From Ascaris suum (taxonomy: Eukaryota; Nematoda; Chromadorea; Rhabditida; Ascarididae), in contig JACCHR010000047.1 of assembly GCA_013433145.1 (NCBI GenBank), positions 18,671-82,670 of the forward strand: 64,000 nucleotides of DNA. Reading direction: 5' to 3'. Of the stretch, positions 1 to 11,383 are shown piece after piece. Under the pieces are notes generated by a model. The model made no database searches and was not told where the DNA came from. It saw only the letters and a program-made list of their open reading frames with translations. A program made the position numbers and the translations under genes. Within the stretch, counting starts at the first letter, position 1, and each line of letters opens with the position of its first letter.

Positions 1-3000
1 GGCTTAGGCTTAGGCTTAGGCTTAGGCTTAGGCTTAGGCTTAGGCTTAGGCTTAGGCTTAGGCTTAGGCTTAGGCTTAGGCTTAGGCTTAGGCTTAGGCT
101 TAGGCTTAGGCTTAGGCTTAGGCTTAGGCTTAGGCTTAGGCTTAGGCTTAGGCTTAGGCTTAGGCTTAGGCTTAGGCTTAGGCTTAGGCTTAGGCTTAGG
201 CTTAGGCTTAGGCTTAGGCTTAGGCTTAGGCTTAGGCTTAGGCTTAGGCTTAGGCTTAGGCTTAGGCTTAGGCTTAGGCTTAGGCTTAGGCTTAGGCTTA
301 GGCTTAGGCTTAGGCTTAGGCTTAGGCTTAGGCTTAGGCTTAGGCTTAGGCTTAGGCTTAGGCTTAGGCTTAGGCTTAGGCTTAGGCTTAGGCTTAGGCT
401 TAGGCTTAGGCTTAGGCTTAGGCTTAGGCTTAGGCTTAGGCTTAGGCTTAGGCTTAGGCTTAGGCTTAGGCTTAGGCTTAGGCTTAGGCTTAGGCTTAGG
501 CTTAGGCTTAGGCTTAGGCTTAGGCTTAGGCTTAGGCTTAGGCTTAGGCTTAGGCTTAGGCTTAGGCTTAGGCTTAGGCTTAGGCTTAGGCTTAGGCTTA
601 GGCTTAGGCTTAGGCTTAGGCTTAGGCTTAGGCTTAGGCTTAGGCTTAGGCTTAGGCTTAGGCTTAGGCTTAGGCTTAGGCTTAGGCTTAGGCTTAGGCT
701 TAGGCTTAGGCTTAGGCTTAGGCTTAGGCTTAGGCTTAGGCTTAGGCTTAGGCTTAGGCTTAGGCTTAGGCTTAGGCTTAGGCTTAGGCTTAGGCTTAGG
801 CTTAGGCTTAGGCTTAGGCTTAGGCTTAGGCTTAGGCTTAGGCTTAGGCTTAGGCTTAGGCTTAGGCTTAGGCTTAGGCTTAGGCTTAGGCTTAGGCTTA
901 GGCTTAGGCTTAGGCTTAGGCTTAGGCTTAGGCTTAGGCTTAGGCTTAGGCTTAGGCTTAGGCTTAGGCTTAGGCTTAGGCTTAGGCTTAGGCTTAGGCT
1001 TAGGCTTAGGCTTAGGCTTAGGCTTAGGCTTAGGCTTAGGCTTAGGCTTAGGCTTAGGCTTAGGCTTAGGCTTAGGCTTAGGCTTAGGCTTAGGCTTAGG
1101 CTTAGGCTTAGGCTTAGGCTTAGGCTTAGGCTTAGGCTTAGGCTTAGGCTTAGGCTTAGGCTTAGGCTTAGGCTTAGGCTTAGGCTTAGGCTTAGGCTTA
1201 GGCTTAGGCTTAGGCTTAGGCTTAGGCTTAGGCTTAGGCTTAGGCTTAGGCTTAGGCTTAGGCTTAGGCTTAGGCTTAGGCTTAGGCTTAGGCTTAGGCT
1301 TAGGCTTAGGCTTAGGCTTAGGCTTAGGCTTAGGCTTAGGCTTAGGCTTAGGCTTAGGCTTAGGCTTAGGCTTAGGCTTAGGCTTAGGCTTAGGCTTAGG
1401 CTTAGGCTTAGGCTTAGGCTTAGGCTTAGGCTTAGGCTTAGGCTTAGGCTTAGGCTTAGGCTTAGGCTTAGGCTTAGGCTTAGGCTTAGGCTTAGGCTTA
1501 GGCTTAGGCTTAGGCTTAGGCTTAGGCTTAGGCTTAGGCTTAGGCTTAGGCTTAGGCTTAGGCTTAGGCTTAGGCTTAGGCTTAGGCTTAGGCTTAGGCT
1601 TAGGCTTAGGCTTAGGCTTAGGCTTAGGCTTAGGCTTAGGCTTAGGCTTAGGCTTAGGCTTAGGCTTAGGCTTAGGCTTAGGCTTAGGCTTAGGCTTAGG
1701 CTTAGGCTTAGGCTTAGGCTTAGGCTTAGGCTTAGGCTTAGGCTTAGGCTTAGGCTTAGGCTTAGGCTTAGGCTTAGGCTTAGGCTTAGGCTTAGGCTTA
1801 GGCTTAGGCTTAGGCTTAGGCTTAGGCTTAGGCTTAGGCTTAGGCTTAGGCTTAGGCTTAGGCTTAGGCTTAGGCTTAGGCTTAGGCTTAGGCTTAGGCT
1901 TAGGCTTAGGCTTAGGCTTAGGCTTAGGCTTAGGCTTAGGCTTAGGCTTAGGCTTAGGCTTAGGCTTAGGCTTAGGCTTAGGCTTAGGCTTAGGCTTAGG
2001 CTTAGGCTTAGGCTTAGGCTTAGGCTTAGGCTTAGGCTTAGGCTTAGGCTTAGGCTTAGGCTTAGGCTTAGGCTTAGGCTTAGGCTTAGGCTTAGGCTTA
2101 GGCTTAGGCTTAGGCTTAGGCTTAGGCTTAGGCTTAGGCTTAGGCTTAGGCTTAGGCTTAGGCTTAGGCTTAGGCTTAGGCTTAGGCTTAGGCTTAGGCT
2201 TAGGCTTAGGCTTAGGCTTAGGCTTAGGCTTAGGCTTAGGCTTAGGCTTAGGCTTAGGCTTAGGCTTAGGCTTAGGCTTAGGCTTAGGCTTAGGCTTAGG
2301 CTTAGGCTTAGGCTTAGGCTTAGGCTTAGGCTTAGGCTTAGGCTTAGGCTTAGGCTTAGGCTTAGGCTTAGGCTTAGGCTTAGGCTTAGGCTTAGGCTTA
2401 GGCTTAGGCTTAGGCTTAGGCTTAGGCTTAGGCTTAGGCTTAGGCTTAGGCTTAGGCTTAGGCTTAGGCTTAGGCTTAGGCTTAGGCTTAGGCTTAGGCT
2501 TAGGCTTAGGCTTAGGCTTAGGCTTAGGCTTAGGCTTAGGCTTAGGCTTAGGCTTAGGCTTAGGCTTAGGCTTAGGCTTAGGCTTAGGCTTAGGCTTAGG
2601 CTTAGGCTTAGGCTTAGGCTTAGGCTTAGGCTTAGGCTTAGGCTTAGGCTTAGGCTTAGGCTTAGGCTTAGGCTTAGGCTTAGGCTTAGGCTTAGGCTTA
2701 GGCTTAGGCTTAGGCTTAGGCTTAGGCTTAGGCTTAGGCTTAGGCTTAGGCTTAGGCTTAGGCTTAGGCTTAGGCTTAGGCTTAGGCTTAGGCTTAGGCT
2801 TAGGCTTAGGCTTAGGCTTAGGCTTAGGCTTAGGCTTAGGCTTAGGCTTAGGCTTAGGCTTAGGCTTAGGCTTAGGCTTAGGCTTAGGCTTAGGCTTAGG
2901 CTTAGGCTTAGGCTTAGGCTTAGGCTTAGGCTTAGGCTTAGGCTTAGGCTTAGGCTTAGGCTTAGGCTTAGGCTTAGGCTTAGGCTTAGGCTTAGGCTTA

Positions 3001-4596
3001 GGCTTAGGCTTAGGCTTAGGCTTAGGCTTAGGCTTAGGCTTAGGCTTAGGCTTAGGCTTAGGCTTAGGCTTAGGCTTAGGCTTAGGCTTAGGCTTAGGCT
3101 TAGGCTTAGGCTTAGGCTTAGGCTTAGGCTTAGGCTTAGGCTTAGGCTTAGGCTTAGGCTTAGGCTTAGGCTTAGGCTTAGGCTTAGGCTTAGGCTTAGG
3201 CTTAGGCTTAGGCTTAGGCTTAGGCTTAGGCTTAGGCTTAGGCTTAGGCTTAGGCTTAGGCTTAGGCTTAGGCTTAGGCTTAGGCTTAGGCTTAGGCTTA
3301 GGCTTAGGCTTAGGCTTAGGCTTAGGCTTAGGCTTAGGCTTAGGCTTAGGCTTAGGCTTAGGCTTAGGCTTAGGCTTAGGCTTAGGCTTAGGCTTAGGCT
3401 TAGGCTTAGGCTTAGGCTTAGGCTTAGGCTTAGGCTTAGGCTTAGGCTTAGGCTTAGGCTTAGGCTTAGGCTTAGGCTTAGGCTTAGGCTTAGGCTTAGG
3501 CTTAGGCTTAGGCTTAGGCTTAGGCTTAGGCTTAGGCTTAGGCTTAGGCTTAGGCTTAGGCTTAGGCTTAGGCTTAGGCTTAGGCTTAGGCTTAGGCTTA
3601 GGCTTAGGCTTAGGCTTAGGCTTAGGCTTAGGCTTAGGCTTAGGCTTAGGCTTAGGCTTAGGCTTAGGCTTAGGCTTAGGCTTAGGCTTAGGCTTAGGCT
3701 TAGGCTTAGGCTTAGGCTTAGGCTTAGGCTTAGGCTTAGGCTTAGGCTTAGGCTTAGGCTTAGGCTTAGGCTTAGGCTTAGGCTTAGGCTTAGGCTTAGG
3801 CTTAGGCTTAGGCTTAGGCTTAGGCTTAGGCTTAGGCTTAGGCTTAGGCTTAGGCTTAGGCTTAGGCTTAGGCTTAGGCTTAGGCTTAGGCTTAGGCTTA
3901 GGCTTAGGCTTAGGCTTAGGCTTAGGCTTAGGCTTAGGCTTAGGCTTAGGCTTAGGCTTAGGCTTAGGCTTAGGCTTAGGCTTAGGCTTAGGCTTAGGCT
4001 TAGGCTTAGGCTTAGGCTTAGGCTTAGGCTTAGGCTTAGGCTTAGGCTTAGGCTTAGGCTTAGGCTTAGGCTTAGGCTTAGGCTTAGGCTTAGGCTTAGG
4101 CTTAGGCTTAGGCTTAGGCTTAGGCTTAGGCTTAGGCTTAGGCTTAGGCTTAGGCTTAGGCTTAGGCTTAGGCTTAGGCTTAGGCTTAGGCTTAGGCTTA
4201 GGCTTAGGCTTAGGCTTAGGCTTAGGCTTAGGCTTAGGCTTAGGCTTAGGCTTAGGCTTAGGCTTAGGCTTAGGCTTAGGCTTAGGCTTAGGCTTAGGCT
4301 TAGGCTTAGGCTTAGGCTTAGGCTTAGGCTTAGGCTTAGGCTTAGGCTTAGGCTTAGGCTTAGGCTTAGGCTTAGGCTTAGGCTTAGGCTTAGGCTTAGG
4401 CTTAGGCTTAGGCTTAGGCTTAGGCTTAGGCTTAGGCTTAGGCTTAGGCTTAGGCTTAGGCTTAGGCTTAGGCTTAGGCTTAGGCTTAGGCTTAGGCTTA
4501 GGCTTAGGCTTAGGCTTAGGCTTAGGCTTAGGCTTAGGCTTAGGCTTAGGCTTAGGCTTAGGCTTAGGCTTAGGCTTAGGCTTAGGCTTAGGCTTA
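1..4596 (+). repeat. Perfect tract, 766 copies
   Basis: The window opens in register with GGCTTA and runs 766 exact copies to the first irregularity. The left edge lies inside the array, so the junction to the chromosome body is outside this window. Confidence 0.96.
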
Positions 4597-4599
4597 GGG
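4597..4599 (+). other. Variant unit with one extra G (GGG)
   Basis: The GG of one unit is GGG, shifting the register by +1. This is the first irregularity. It may be telomerase slippage or a homopolymer consensus error. Confidence 0.9.
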
Positions 4600-5365
4600 C
4601 TTAGGCTTAGGCTTAGGCTTAGGCTTAGGCTTAGGCTTAGGCTTAGGCTTAGGCTTAGGCTTAGGCTTAGGCTTAGGCTTAGGCTTAGGCTTAGGCTTAG
4701 GCTTAGGCTTAGGCTTAGGCTTAGGCTTAGGCTTAGGCTTAGGCTTAGGCTTAGGCTTAGGCTTAGGCTTAGGCTTAGGCTTAGGCTTAGGCTTAGGCTT
4801 AGGCTTAGGCTTAGGCTTAGGCTTAGGCTTAGGCTTAGGCTTAGGCTTAGGCTTAGGCTTAGGCTTAGGCTTAGGCTTAGGCTTAGGCTTAGGCTTAGGC
4901 TTAGGCTTAGGCTTAGGCTTAGGCTTAGGCTTAGGCTTAGGCTTAGGCTTAGGCTTAGGCTTAGGCTTAGGCTTAGGCTTAGGCTTAGGCTTAGGCTTAG
5001 GCTTAGGCTTAGGCTTAGGCTTAGGCTTAGGCTTAGGCTTAGGCTTAGGCTTAGGCTTAGGCTTAGGCTTAGGCTTAGGCTTAGGCTTAGGCTTAGGCTT
5101 AGGCTTAGGCTTAGGCTTAGGCTTAGGCTTAGGCTTAGGCTTAGGCTTAGGCTTAGGCTTAGGCTTAGGCTTAGGCTTAGGCTTAGGCTTAGGCTTAGGC
5201 TTAGGCTTAGGCTTAGGCTTAGGCTTAGGCTTAGGCTTAGGCTTAGGCTTAGGCTTAGGCTTAGGCTTAGGCTTAGGCTTAGGCTTAGGCTTAGGCTTAG
5301 GCTTAGGCTTAGGCTTAGGCTTAGGCTTAGGCTTAGGCTTAGGCTTAGGCTTAGGCTTAGGCTTA

Positions 5366-5370
5366 GCTTA
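5366..5370 (+). other. Five-base unit GCTTA (one G lost)
   Basis: One unit reads GCTTA, a single-G loss 128 exact units after the GGG at 4597. The net register between the two events is restored. It is the only single-G loss before 48.8 kb. Confidence 0.9.
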
Positions 5371-8300
5371 GGCTTAGGCTTAGGCTTAGGCTTAGGCTTA
5401 GGCTTAGGCTTAGGCTTAGGCTTAGGCTTAGGCTTAGGCTTAGGCTTAGGCTTAGGCTTAGGCTTAGGCTTAGGCTTAGGCTTAGGCTTAGGCTTAGGCT
5501 TAGGCTTAGGCTTAGGCTTAGGCTTAGGCTTAGGCTTAGGCTTAGGCTTAGGCTTAGGCTTAGGCTTAGGCTTAGGCTTAGGCTTAGGCTTAGGCTTAGG
5601 CTTAGGCTTAGGCTTAGGCTTAGGCTTAGGCTTAGGCTTAGGCTTAGGCTTAGGCTTAGGCTTAGGCTTAGGCTTAGGCTTAGGCTTAGGCTTAGGCTTA
5701 GGCTTAGGCTTAGGCTTAGGCTTAGGCTTAGGCTTAGGCTTAGGCTTAGGCTTAGGCTTAGGCTTAGGCTTAGGCTTAGGCTTAGGCTTAGGCTTAGGCT
5801 TAGGCTTAGGCTTAGGCTTAGGCTTAGGCTTAGGCTTAGGCTTAGGCTTAGGCTTAGGCTTAGGCTTAGGCTTAGGCTTAGGCTTAGGCTTAGGCTTAGG
5901 CTTAGGCTTAGGCTTAGGCTTAGGCTTAGGCTTAGGCTTAGGCTTAGGCTTAGGCTTAGGCTTAGGCTTAGGCTTAGGCTTAGGCTTAGGCTTAGGCTTA
6001 GGCTTAGGCTTAGGCTTAGGCTTAGGCTTAGGCTTAGGCTTAGGCTTAGGCTTAGGCTTAGGCTTAGGCTTAGGCTTAGGCTTAGGCTTAGGCTTAGGCT
6101 TAGGCTTAGGCTTAGGCTTAGGCTTAGGCTTAGGCTTAGGCTTAGGCTTAGGCTTAGGCTTAGGCTTAGGCTTAGGCTTAGGCTTAGGCTTAGGCTTAGG
6201 CTTAGGCTTAGGCTTAGGCTTAGGCTTAGGCTTAGGCTTAGGCTTAGGCTTAGGCTTAGGCTTAGGCTTAGGCTTAGGCTTAGGCTTAGGCTTAGGCTTA
6301 GGCTTAGGCTTAGGCTTAGGCTTAGGCTTAGGCTTAGGCTTAGGCTTAGGCTTAGGCTTAGGCTTAGGCTTAGGCTTAGGCTTAGGCTTAGGCTTAGGCT
6401 TAGGCTTAGGCTTAGGCTTAGGCTTAGGCTTAGGCTTAGGCTTAGGCTTAGGCTTAGGCTTAGGCTTAGGCTTAGGCTTAGGCTTAGGCTTAGGCTTAGG
6501 CTTAGGCTTAGGCTTAGGCTTAGGCTTAGGCTTAGGCTTAGGCTTAGGCTTAGGCTTAGGCTTAGGCTTAGGCTTAGGCTTAGGCTTAGGCTTAGGCTTA
6601 GGCTTAGGCTTAGGCTTAGGCTTAGGCTTAGGCTTAGGCTTAGGCTTAGGCTTAGGCTTAGGCTTAGGCTTAGGCTTAGGCTTAGGCTTAGGCTTAGGCT
6701 TAGGCTTAGGCTTAGGCTTAGGCTTAGGCTTAGGCTTAGGCTTAGGCTTAGGCTTAGGCTTAGGCTTAGGCTTAGGCTTAGGCTTAGGCTTAGGCTTAGG
6801 CTTAGGCTTAGGCTTAGGCTTAGGCTTAGGCTTAGGCTTAGGCTTAGGCTTAGGCTTAGGCTTAGGCTTAGGCTTAGGCTTAGGCTTAGGCTTAGGCTTA
6901 GGCTTAGGCTTAGGCTTAGGCTTAGGCTTAGGCTTAGGCTTAGGCTTAGGCTTAGGCTTAGGCTTAGGCTTAGGCTTAGGCTTAGGCTTAGGCTTAGGCT
7001 TAGGCTTAGGCTTAGGCTTAGGCTTAGGCTTAGGCTTAGGCTTAGGCTTAGGCTTAGGCTTAGGCTTAGGCTTAGGCTTAGGCTTAGGCTTAGGCTTAGG
7101 CTTAGGCTTAGGCTTAGGCTTAGGCTTAGGCTTAGGCTTAGGCTTAGGCTTAGGCTTAGGCTTAGGCTTAGGCTTAGGCTTAGGCTTAGGCTTAGGCTTA
7201 GGCTTAGGCTTAGGCTTAGGCTTAGGCTTAGGCTTAGGCTTAGGCTTAGGCTTAGGCTTAGGCTTAGGCTTAGGCTTAGGCTTAGGCTTAGGCTTAGGCT
7301 TAGGCTTAGGCTTAGGCTTAGGCTTAGGCTTAGGCTTAGGCTTAGGCTTAGGCTTAGGCTTAGGCTTAGGCTTAGGCTTAGGCTTAGGCTTAGGCTTAGG
7401 CTTAGGCTTAGGCTTAGGCTTAGGCTTAGGCTTAGGCTTAGGCTTAGGCTTAGGCTTAGGCTTAGGCTTAGGCTTAGGCTTAGGCTTAGGCTTAGGCTTA
7501 GGCTTAGGCTTAGGCTTAGGCTTAGGCTTAGGCTTAGGCTTAGGCTTAGGCTTAGGCTTAGGCTTAGGCTTAGGCTTAGGCTTAGGCTTAGGCTTAGGCT
7601 TAGGCTTAGGCTTAGGCTTAGGCTTAGGCTTAGGCTTAGGCTTAGGCTTAGGCTTAGGCTTAGGCTTAGGCTTAGGCTTAGGCTTAGGCTTAGGCTTAGG
7701 CTTAGGCTTAGGCTTAGGCTTAGGCTTAGGCTTAGGCTTAGGCTTAGGCTTAGGCTTAGGCTTAGGCTTAGGCTTAGGCTTAGGCTTAGGCTTAGGCTTA
7801 GGCTTAGGCTTAGGCTTAGGCTTAGGCTTAGGCTTAGGCTTAGGCTTAGGCTTAGGCTTAGGCTTAGGCTTAGGCTTAGGCTTAGGCTTAGGCTTAGGCT
7901 TAGGCTTAGGCTTAGGCTTAGGCTTAGGCTTAGGCTTAGGCTTAGGCTTAGGCTTAGGCTTAGGCTTAGGCTTAGGCTTAGGCTTAGGCTTAGGCTTAGG
8001 CTTAGGCTTAGGCTTAGGCTTAGGCTTAGGCTTAGGCTTAGGCTTAGGCTTAGGCTTAGGCTTAGGCTTAGGCTTAGGCTTAGGCTTAGGCTTAGGCTTA
8101 GGCTTAGGCTTAGGCTTAGGCTTAGGCTTAGGCTTAGGCTTAGGCTTAGGCTTAGGCTTAGGCTTAGGCTTAGGCTTAGGCTTAGGCTTAGGCTTAGGCT
8201 TAGGCTTAGGCTTAGGCTTAGGCTTAGGCTTAGGCTTAGGCTTAGGCTTAGGCTTAGGCTTAGGCTTAGGCTTAGGCTTAGGCTTAGGCTTAGGCTTAGG

Positions 8301-9132
8301 CTTAGGCTTAGGCTTAGGCTTAGGCTTAGGCTTAGGCTTAGGCTTAGGCTTAGGCTTAGGCTTAGGCTTAGGCTTAGGCTTAGGCTTAGGCTTAGGCTTA
8401 GGCTTAGGCTTAGGCTTAGGCTTAGGCTTAGGCTTAGGCTTAGGCTTAGGCTTAGGCTTAGGCTTAGGCTTAGGCTTAGGCTTAGGCTTAGGCTTAGGCT
8501 TAGGCTTAGGCTTAGGCTTAGGCTTAGGCTTAGGCTTAGGCTTAGGCTTAGGCTTAGGCTTAGGCTTAGGCTTAGGCTTAGGCTTAGGCTTAGGCTTAGG
8601 CTTAGGCTTAGGCTTAGGCTTAGGCTTAGGCTTAGGCTTAGGCTTAGGCTTAGGCTTAGGCTTAGGCTTAGGCTTAGGCTTAGGCTTAGGCTTAGGCTTA
8701 GGCTTAGGCTTAGGCTTAGGCTTAGGCTTAGGCTTAGGCTTAGGCTTAGGCTTAGGCTTAGGCTTAGGCTTAGGCTTAGGCTTAGGCTTAGGCTTAGGCT
8801 TAGGCTTAGGCTTAGGCTTAGGCTTAGGCTTAGGCTTAGGCTTAGGCTTAGGCTTAGGCTTAGGCTTAGGCTTAGGCTTAGGCTTAGGCTTAGGCTTAGG
8901 CTTAGGCTTAGGCTTAGGCTTAGGCTTAGGCTTAGGCTTAGGCTTAGGCTTAGGCTTAGGCTTAGGCTTAGGCTTAGGCTTAGGCTTAGGCTTAGGCTTA
9001 GGCTTAGGCTTAGGCTTAGGCTTAGGCTTAGGCTTAGGCTTAGGCTTAGGCTTAGGCTTAGGCTTAGGCTTAGGCTTAGGCTTAGGCTTAGGCTTAGGCT
9101 TAGGCTTAGGCTTAGGCTTAGGCTTAGGCTTA

Positions 9133-9136
9133 GTTA
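9133..9136 (+). other. Four-base unit GTTA (GC lost)
   Basis: The sequence reads TTAGTTAGG: G and C are missing from one unit. The same change recurs at 44607. A two-base loss across two different bases is less typical of pure homopolymer error. Confidence 0.9.
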
Positions 9137-9736
9137 GGCTTAGGCTTAGGCTTAGGCTTAGGCTTAGGCTTAGGCTTAGGCTTAGGCTTAGGCTTAGGCT
9201 TAGGCTTAGGCTTAGGCTTAGGCTTAGGCTTAGGCTTAGGCTTAGGCTTAGGCTTAGGCTTAGGCTTAGGCTTAGGCTTAGGCTTAGGCTTAGGCTTAGG
9301 CTTAGGCTTAGGCTTAGGCTTAGGCTTAGGCTTAGGCTTAGGCTTAGGCTTAGGCTTAGGCTTAGGCTTAGGCTTAGGCTTAGGCTTAGGCTTAGGCTTA
9401 GGCTTAGGCTTAGGCTTAGGCTTAGGCTTAGGCTTAGGCTTAGGCTTAGGCTTAGGCTTAGGCTTAGGCTTAGGCTTAGGCTTAGGCTTAGGCTTAGGCT
9501 TAGGCTTAGGCTTAGGCTTAGGCTTAGGCTTAGGCTTAGGCTTAGGCTTAGGCTTAGGCTTAGGCTTAGGCTTAGGCTTAGGCTTAGGCTTAGGCTTAGG
9601 CTTAGGCTTAGGCTTAGGCTTAGGCTTAGGCTTAGGCTTAGGCTTAGGCTTAGGCTTAGGCTTAGGCTTAGGCTTAGGCTTAGGCTTAGGCTTAGGCTTA
9701 GGCTTAGGCTTAGGCTTAGGCTTAGGCTTAGGCTTA

Positions 9737-9739
9737 GGG
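9737..9739 (+). other. Variant unit with one extra G (GGG)
   Basis: A GGG replaces GG exactly 100 units after the GC loss at 9133. Confidence 0.9.
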
Positions 9740-10169
9740 CTTAGGCTTAGGCTTAGGCTTAGGCTTAGGCTTAGGCTTAGGCTTAGGCTTAGGCTTAGGC
9801 TTAGGCTTAGGCTTAGGCTTAGGCTTAGGCTTAGGCTTAGGCTTAGGCTTAGGCTTAGGCTTAGGCTTAGGCTTAGGCTTAGGCTTAGGCTTAGGCTTAG
9901 GCTTAGGCTTAGGCTTAGGCTTAGGCTTAGGCTTAGGCTTAGGCTTAGGCTTAGGCTTAGGCTTAGGCTTAGGCTTAGGCTTAGGCTTAGGCTTAGGCTT
10001 AGGCTTAGGCTTAGGCTTAGGCTTAGGCTTAGGCTTAGGCTTAGGCTTAGGCTTAGGCTTAGGCTTAGGCTTAGGCTTAGGCTTAGGCTTAGGCTTAGGC
10101 TTAGGCTTAGGCTTAGGCTTAGGCTTAGGCTTAGGCTTAGGCTTAGGCTTAGGCTTAGGCTTAGGCTTA

Positions 10170-10172
10170 GGG
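10170..10172 (+). other. Variant unit with one extra G (GGG)
   Basis: A second GGG follows 72 units after the one at 9737. Confidence 0.9.
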
Positions 10173-11376
10173 CTTAGGCTTAGGCTTAGGCTTAGGCTTA
10201 GGCTTAGGCTTAGGCTTAGGCTTAGGCTTAGGCTTAGGCTTAGGCTTAGGCTTAGGCTTAGGCTTAGGCTTAGGCTTAGGCTTAGGCTTAGGCTTAGGCT
10301 TAGGCTTAGGCTTAGGCTTAGGCTTAGGCTTAGGCTTAGGCTTAGGCTTAGGCTTAGGCTTAGGCTTAGGCTTAGGCTTAGGCTTAGGCTTAGGCTTAGG
10401 CTTAGGCTTAGGCTTAGGCTTAGGCTTAGGCTTAGGCTTAGGCTTAGGCTTAGGCTTAGGCTTAGGCTTAGGCTTAGGCTTAGGCTTAGGCTTAGGCTTA
10501 GGCTTAGGCTTAGGCTTAGGCTTAGGCTTAGGCTTAGGCTTAGGCTTAGGCTTAGGCTTAGGCTTAGGCTTAGGCTTAGGCTTAGGCTTAGGCTTAGGCT
10601 TAGGCTTAGGCTTAGGCTTAGGCTTAGGCTTAGGCTTAGGCTTAGGCTTAGGCTTAGGCTTAGGCTTAGGCTTAGGCTTAGGCTTAGGCTTAGGCTTAGG
10701 CTTAGGCTTAGGCTTAGGCTTAGGCTTAGGCTTAGGCTTAGGCTTAGGCTTAGGCTTAGGCTTAGGCTTAGGCTTAGGCTTAGGCTTAGGCTTAGGCTTA
10801 GGCTTAGGCTTAGGCTTAGGCTTAGGCTTAGGCTTAGGCTTAGGCTTAGGCTTAGGCTTAGGCTTAGGCTTAGGCTTAGGCTTAGGCTTAGGCTTAGGCT
10901 TAGGCTTAGGCTTAGGCTTAGGCTTAGGCTTAGGCTTAGGCTTAGGCTTAGGCTTAGGCTTAGGCTTAGGCTTAGGCTTAGGCTTAGGCTTAGGCTTAGG
11001 CTTAGGCTTAGGCTTAGGCTTAGGCTTAGGCTTAGGCTTAGGCTTAGGCTTAGGCTTAGGCTTAGGCTTAGGCTTAGGCTTAGGCTTAGGCTTAGGCTTA
11101 GGCTTAGGCTTAGGCTTAGGCTTAGGCTTAGGCTTAGGCTTAGGCTTAGGCTTAGGCTTAGGCTTAGGCTTAGGCTTAGGCTTAGGCTTAGGCTTAGGCT
11201 TAGGCTTAGGCTTAGGCTTAGGCTTAGGCTTAGGCTTAGGCTTAGGCTTAGGCTTAGGCTTAGGCTTAGGCTTAGGCTTAGGCTTAGGCTTAGGCTTAGG
11301 CTTAGGCTTAGGCTTAGGCTTAGGCTTAGGCTTAGGCTTAGGCTTAGGCTTAGGCTTAGGCTTAGGCTTAGGCTTA

Positions 11377-11383
11377 GGCTTTA
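11377..11383 (+). other. Seven-base unit with TTT
   Basis: One unit has TTT instead of TT (11380-11382). It is the only T-run change in the first 45 kb. Confidence 0.9.
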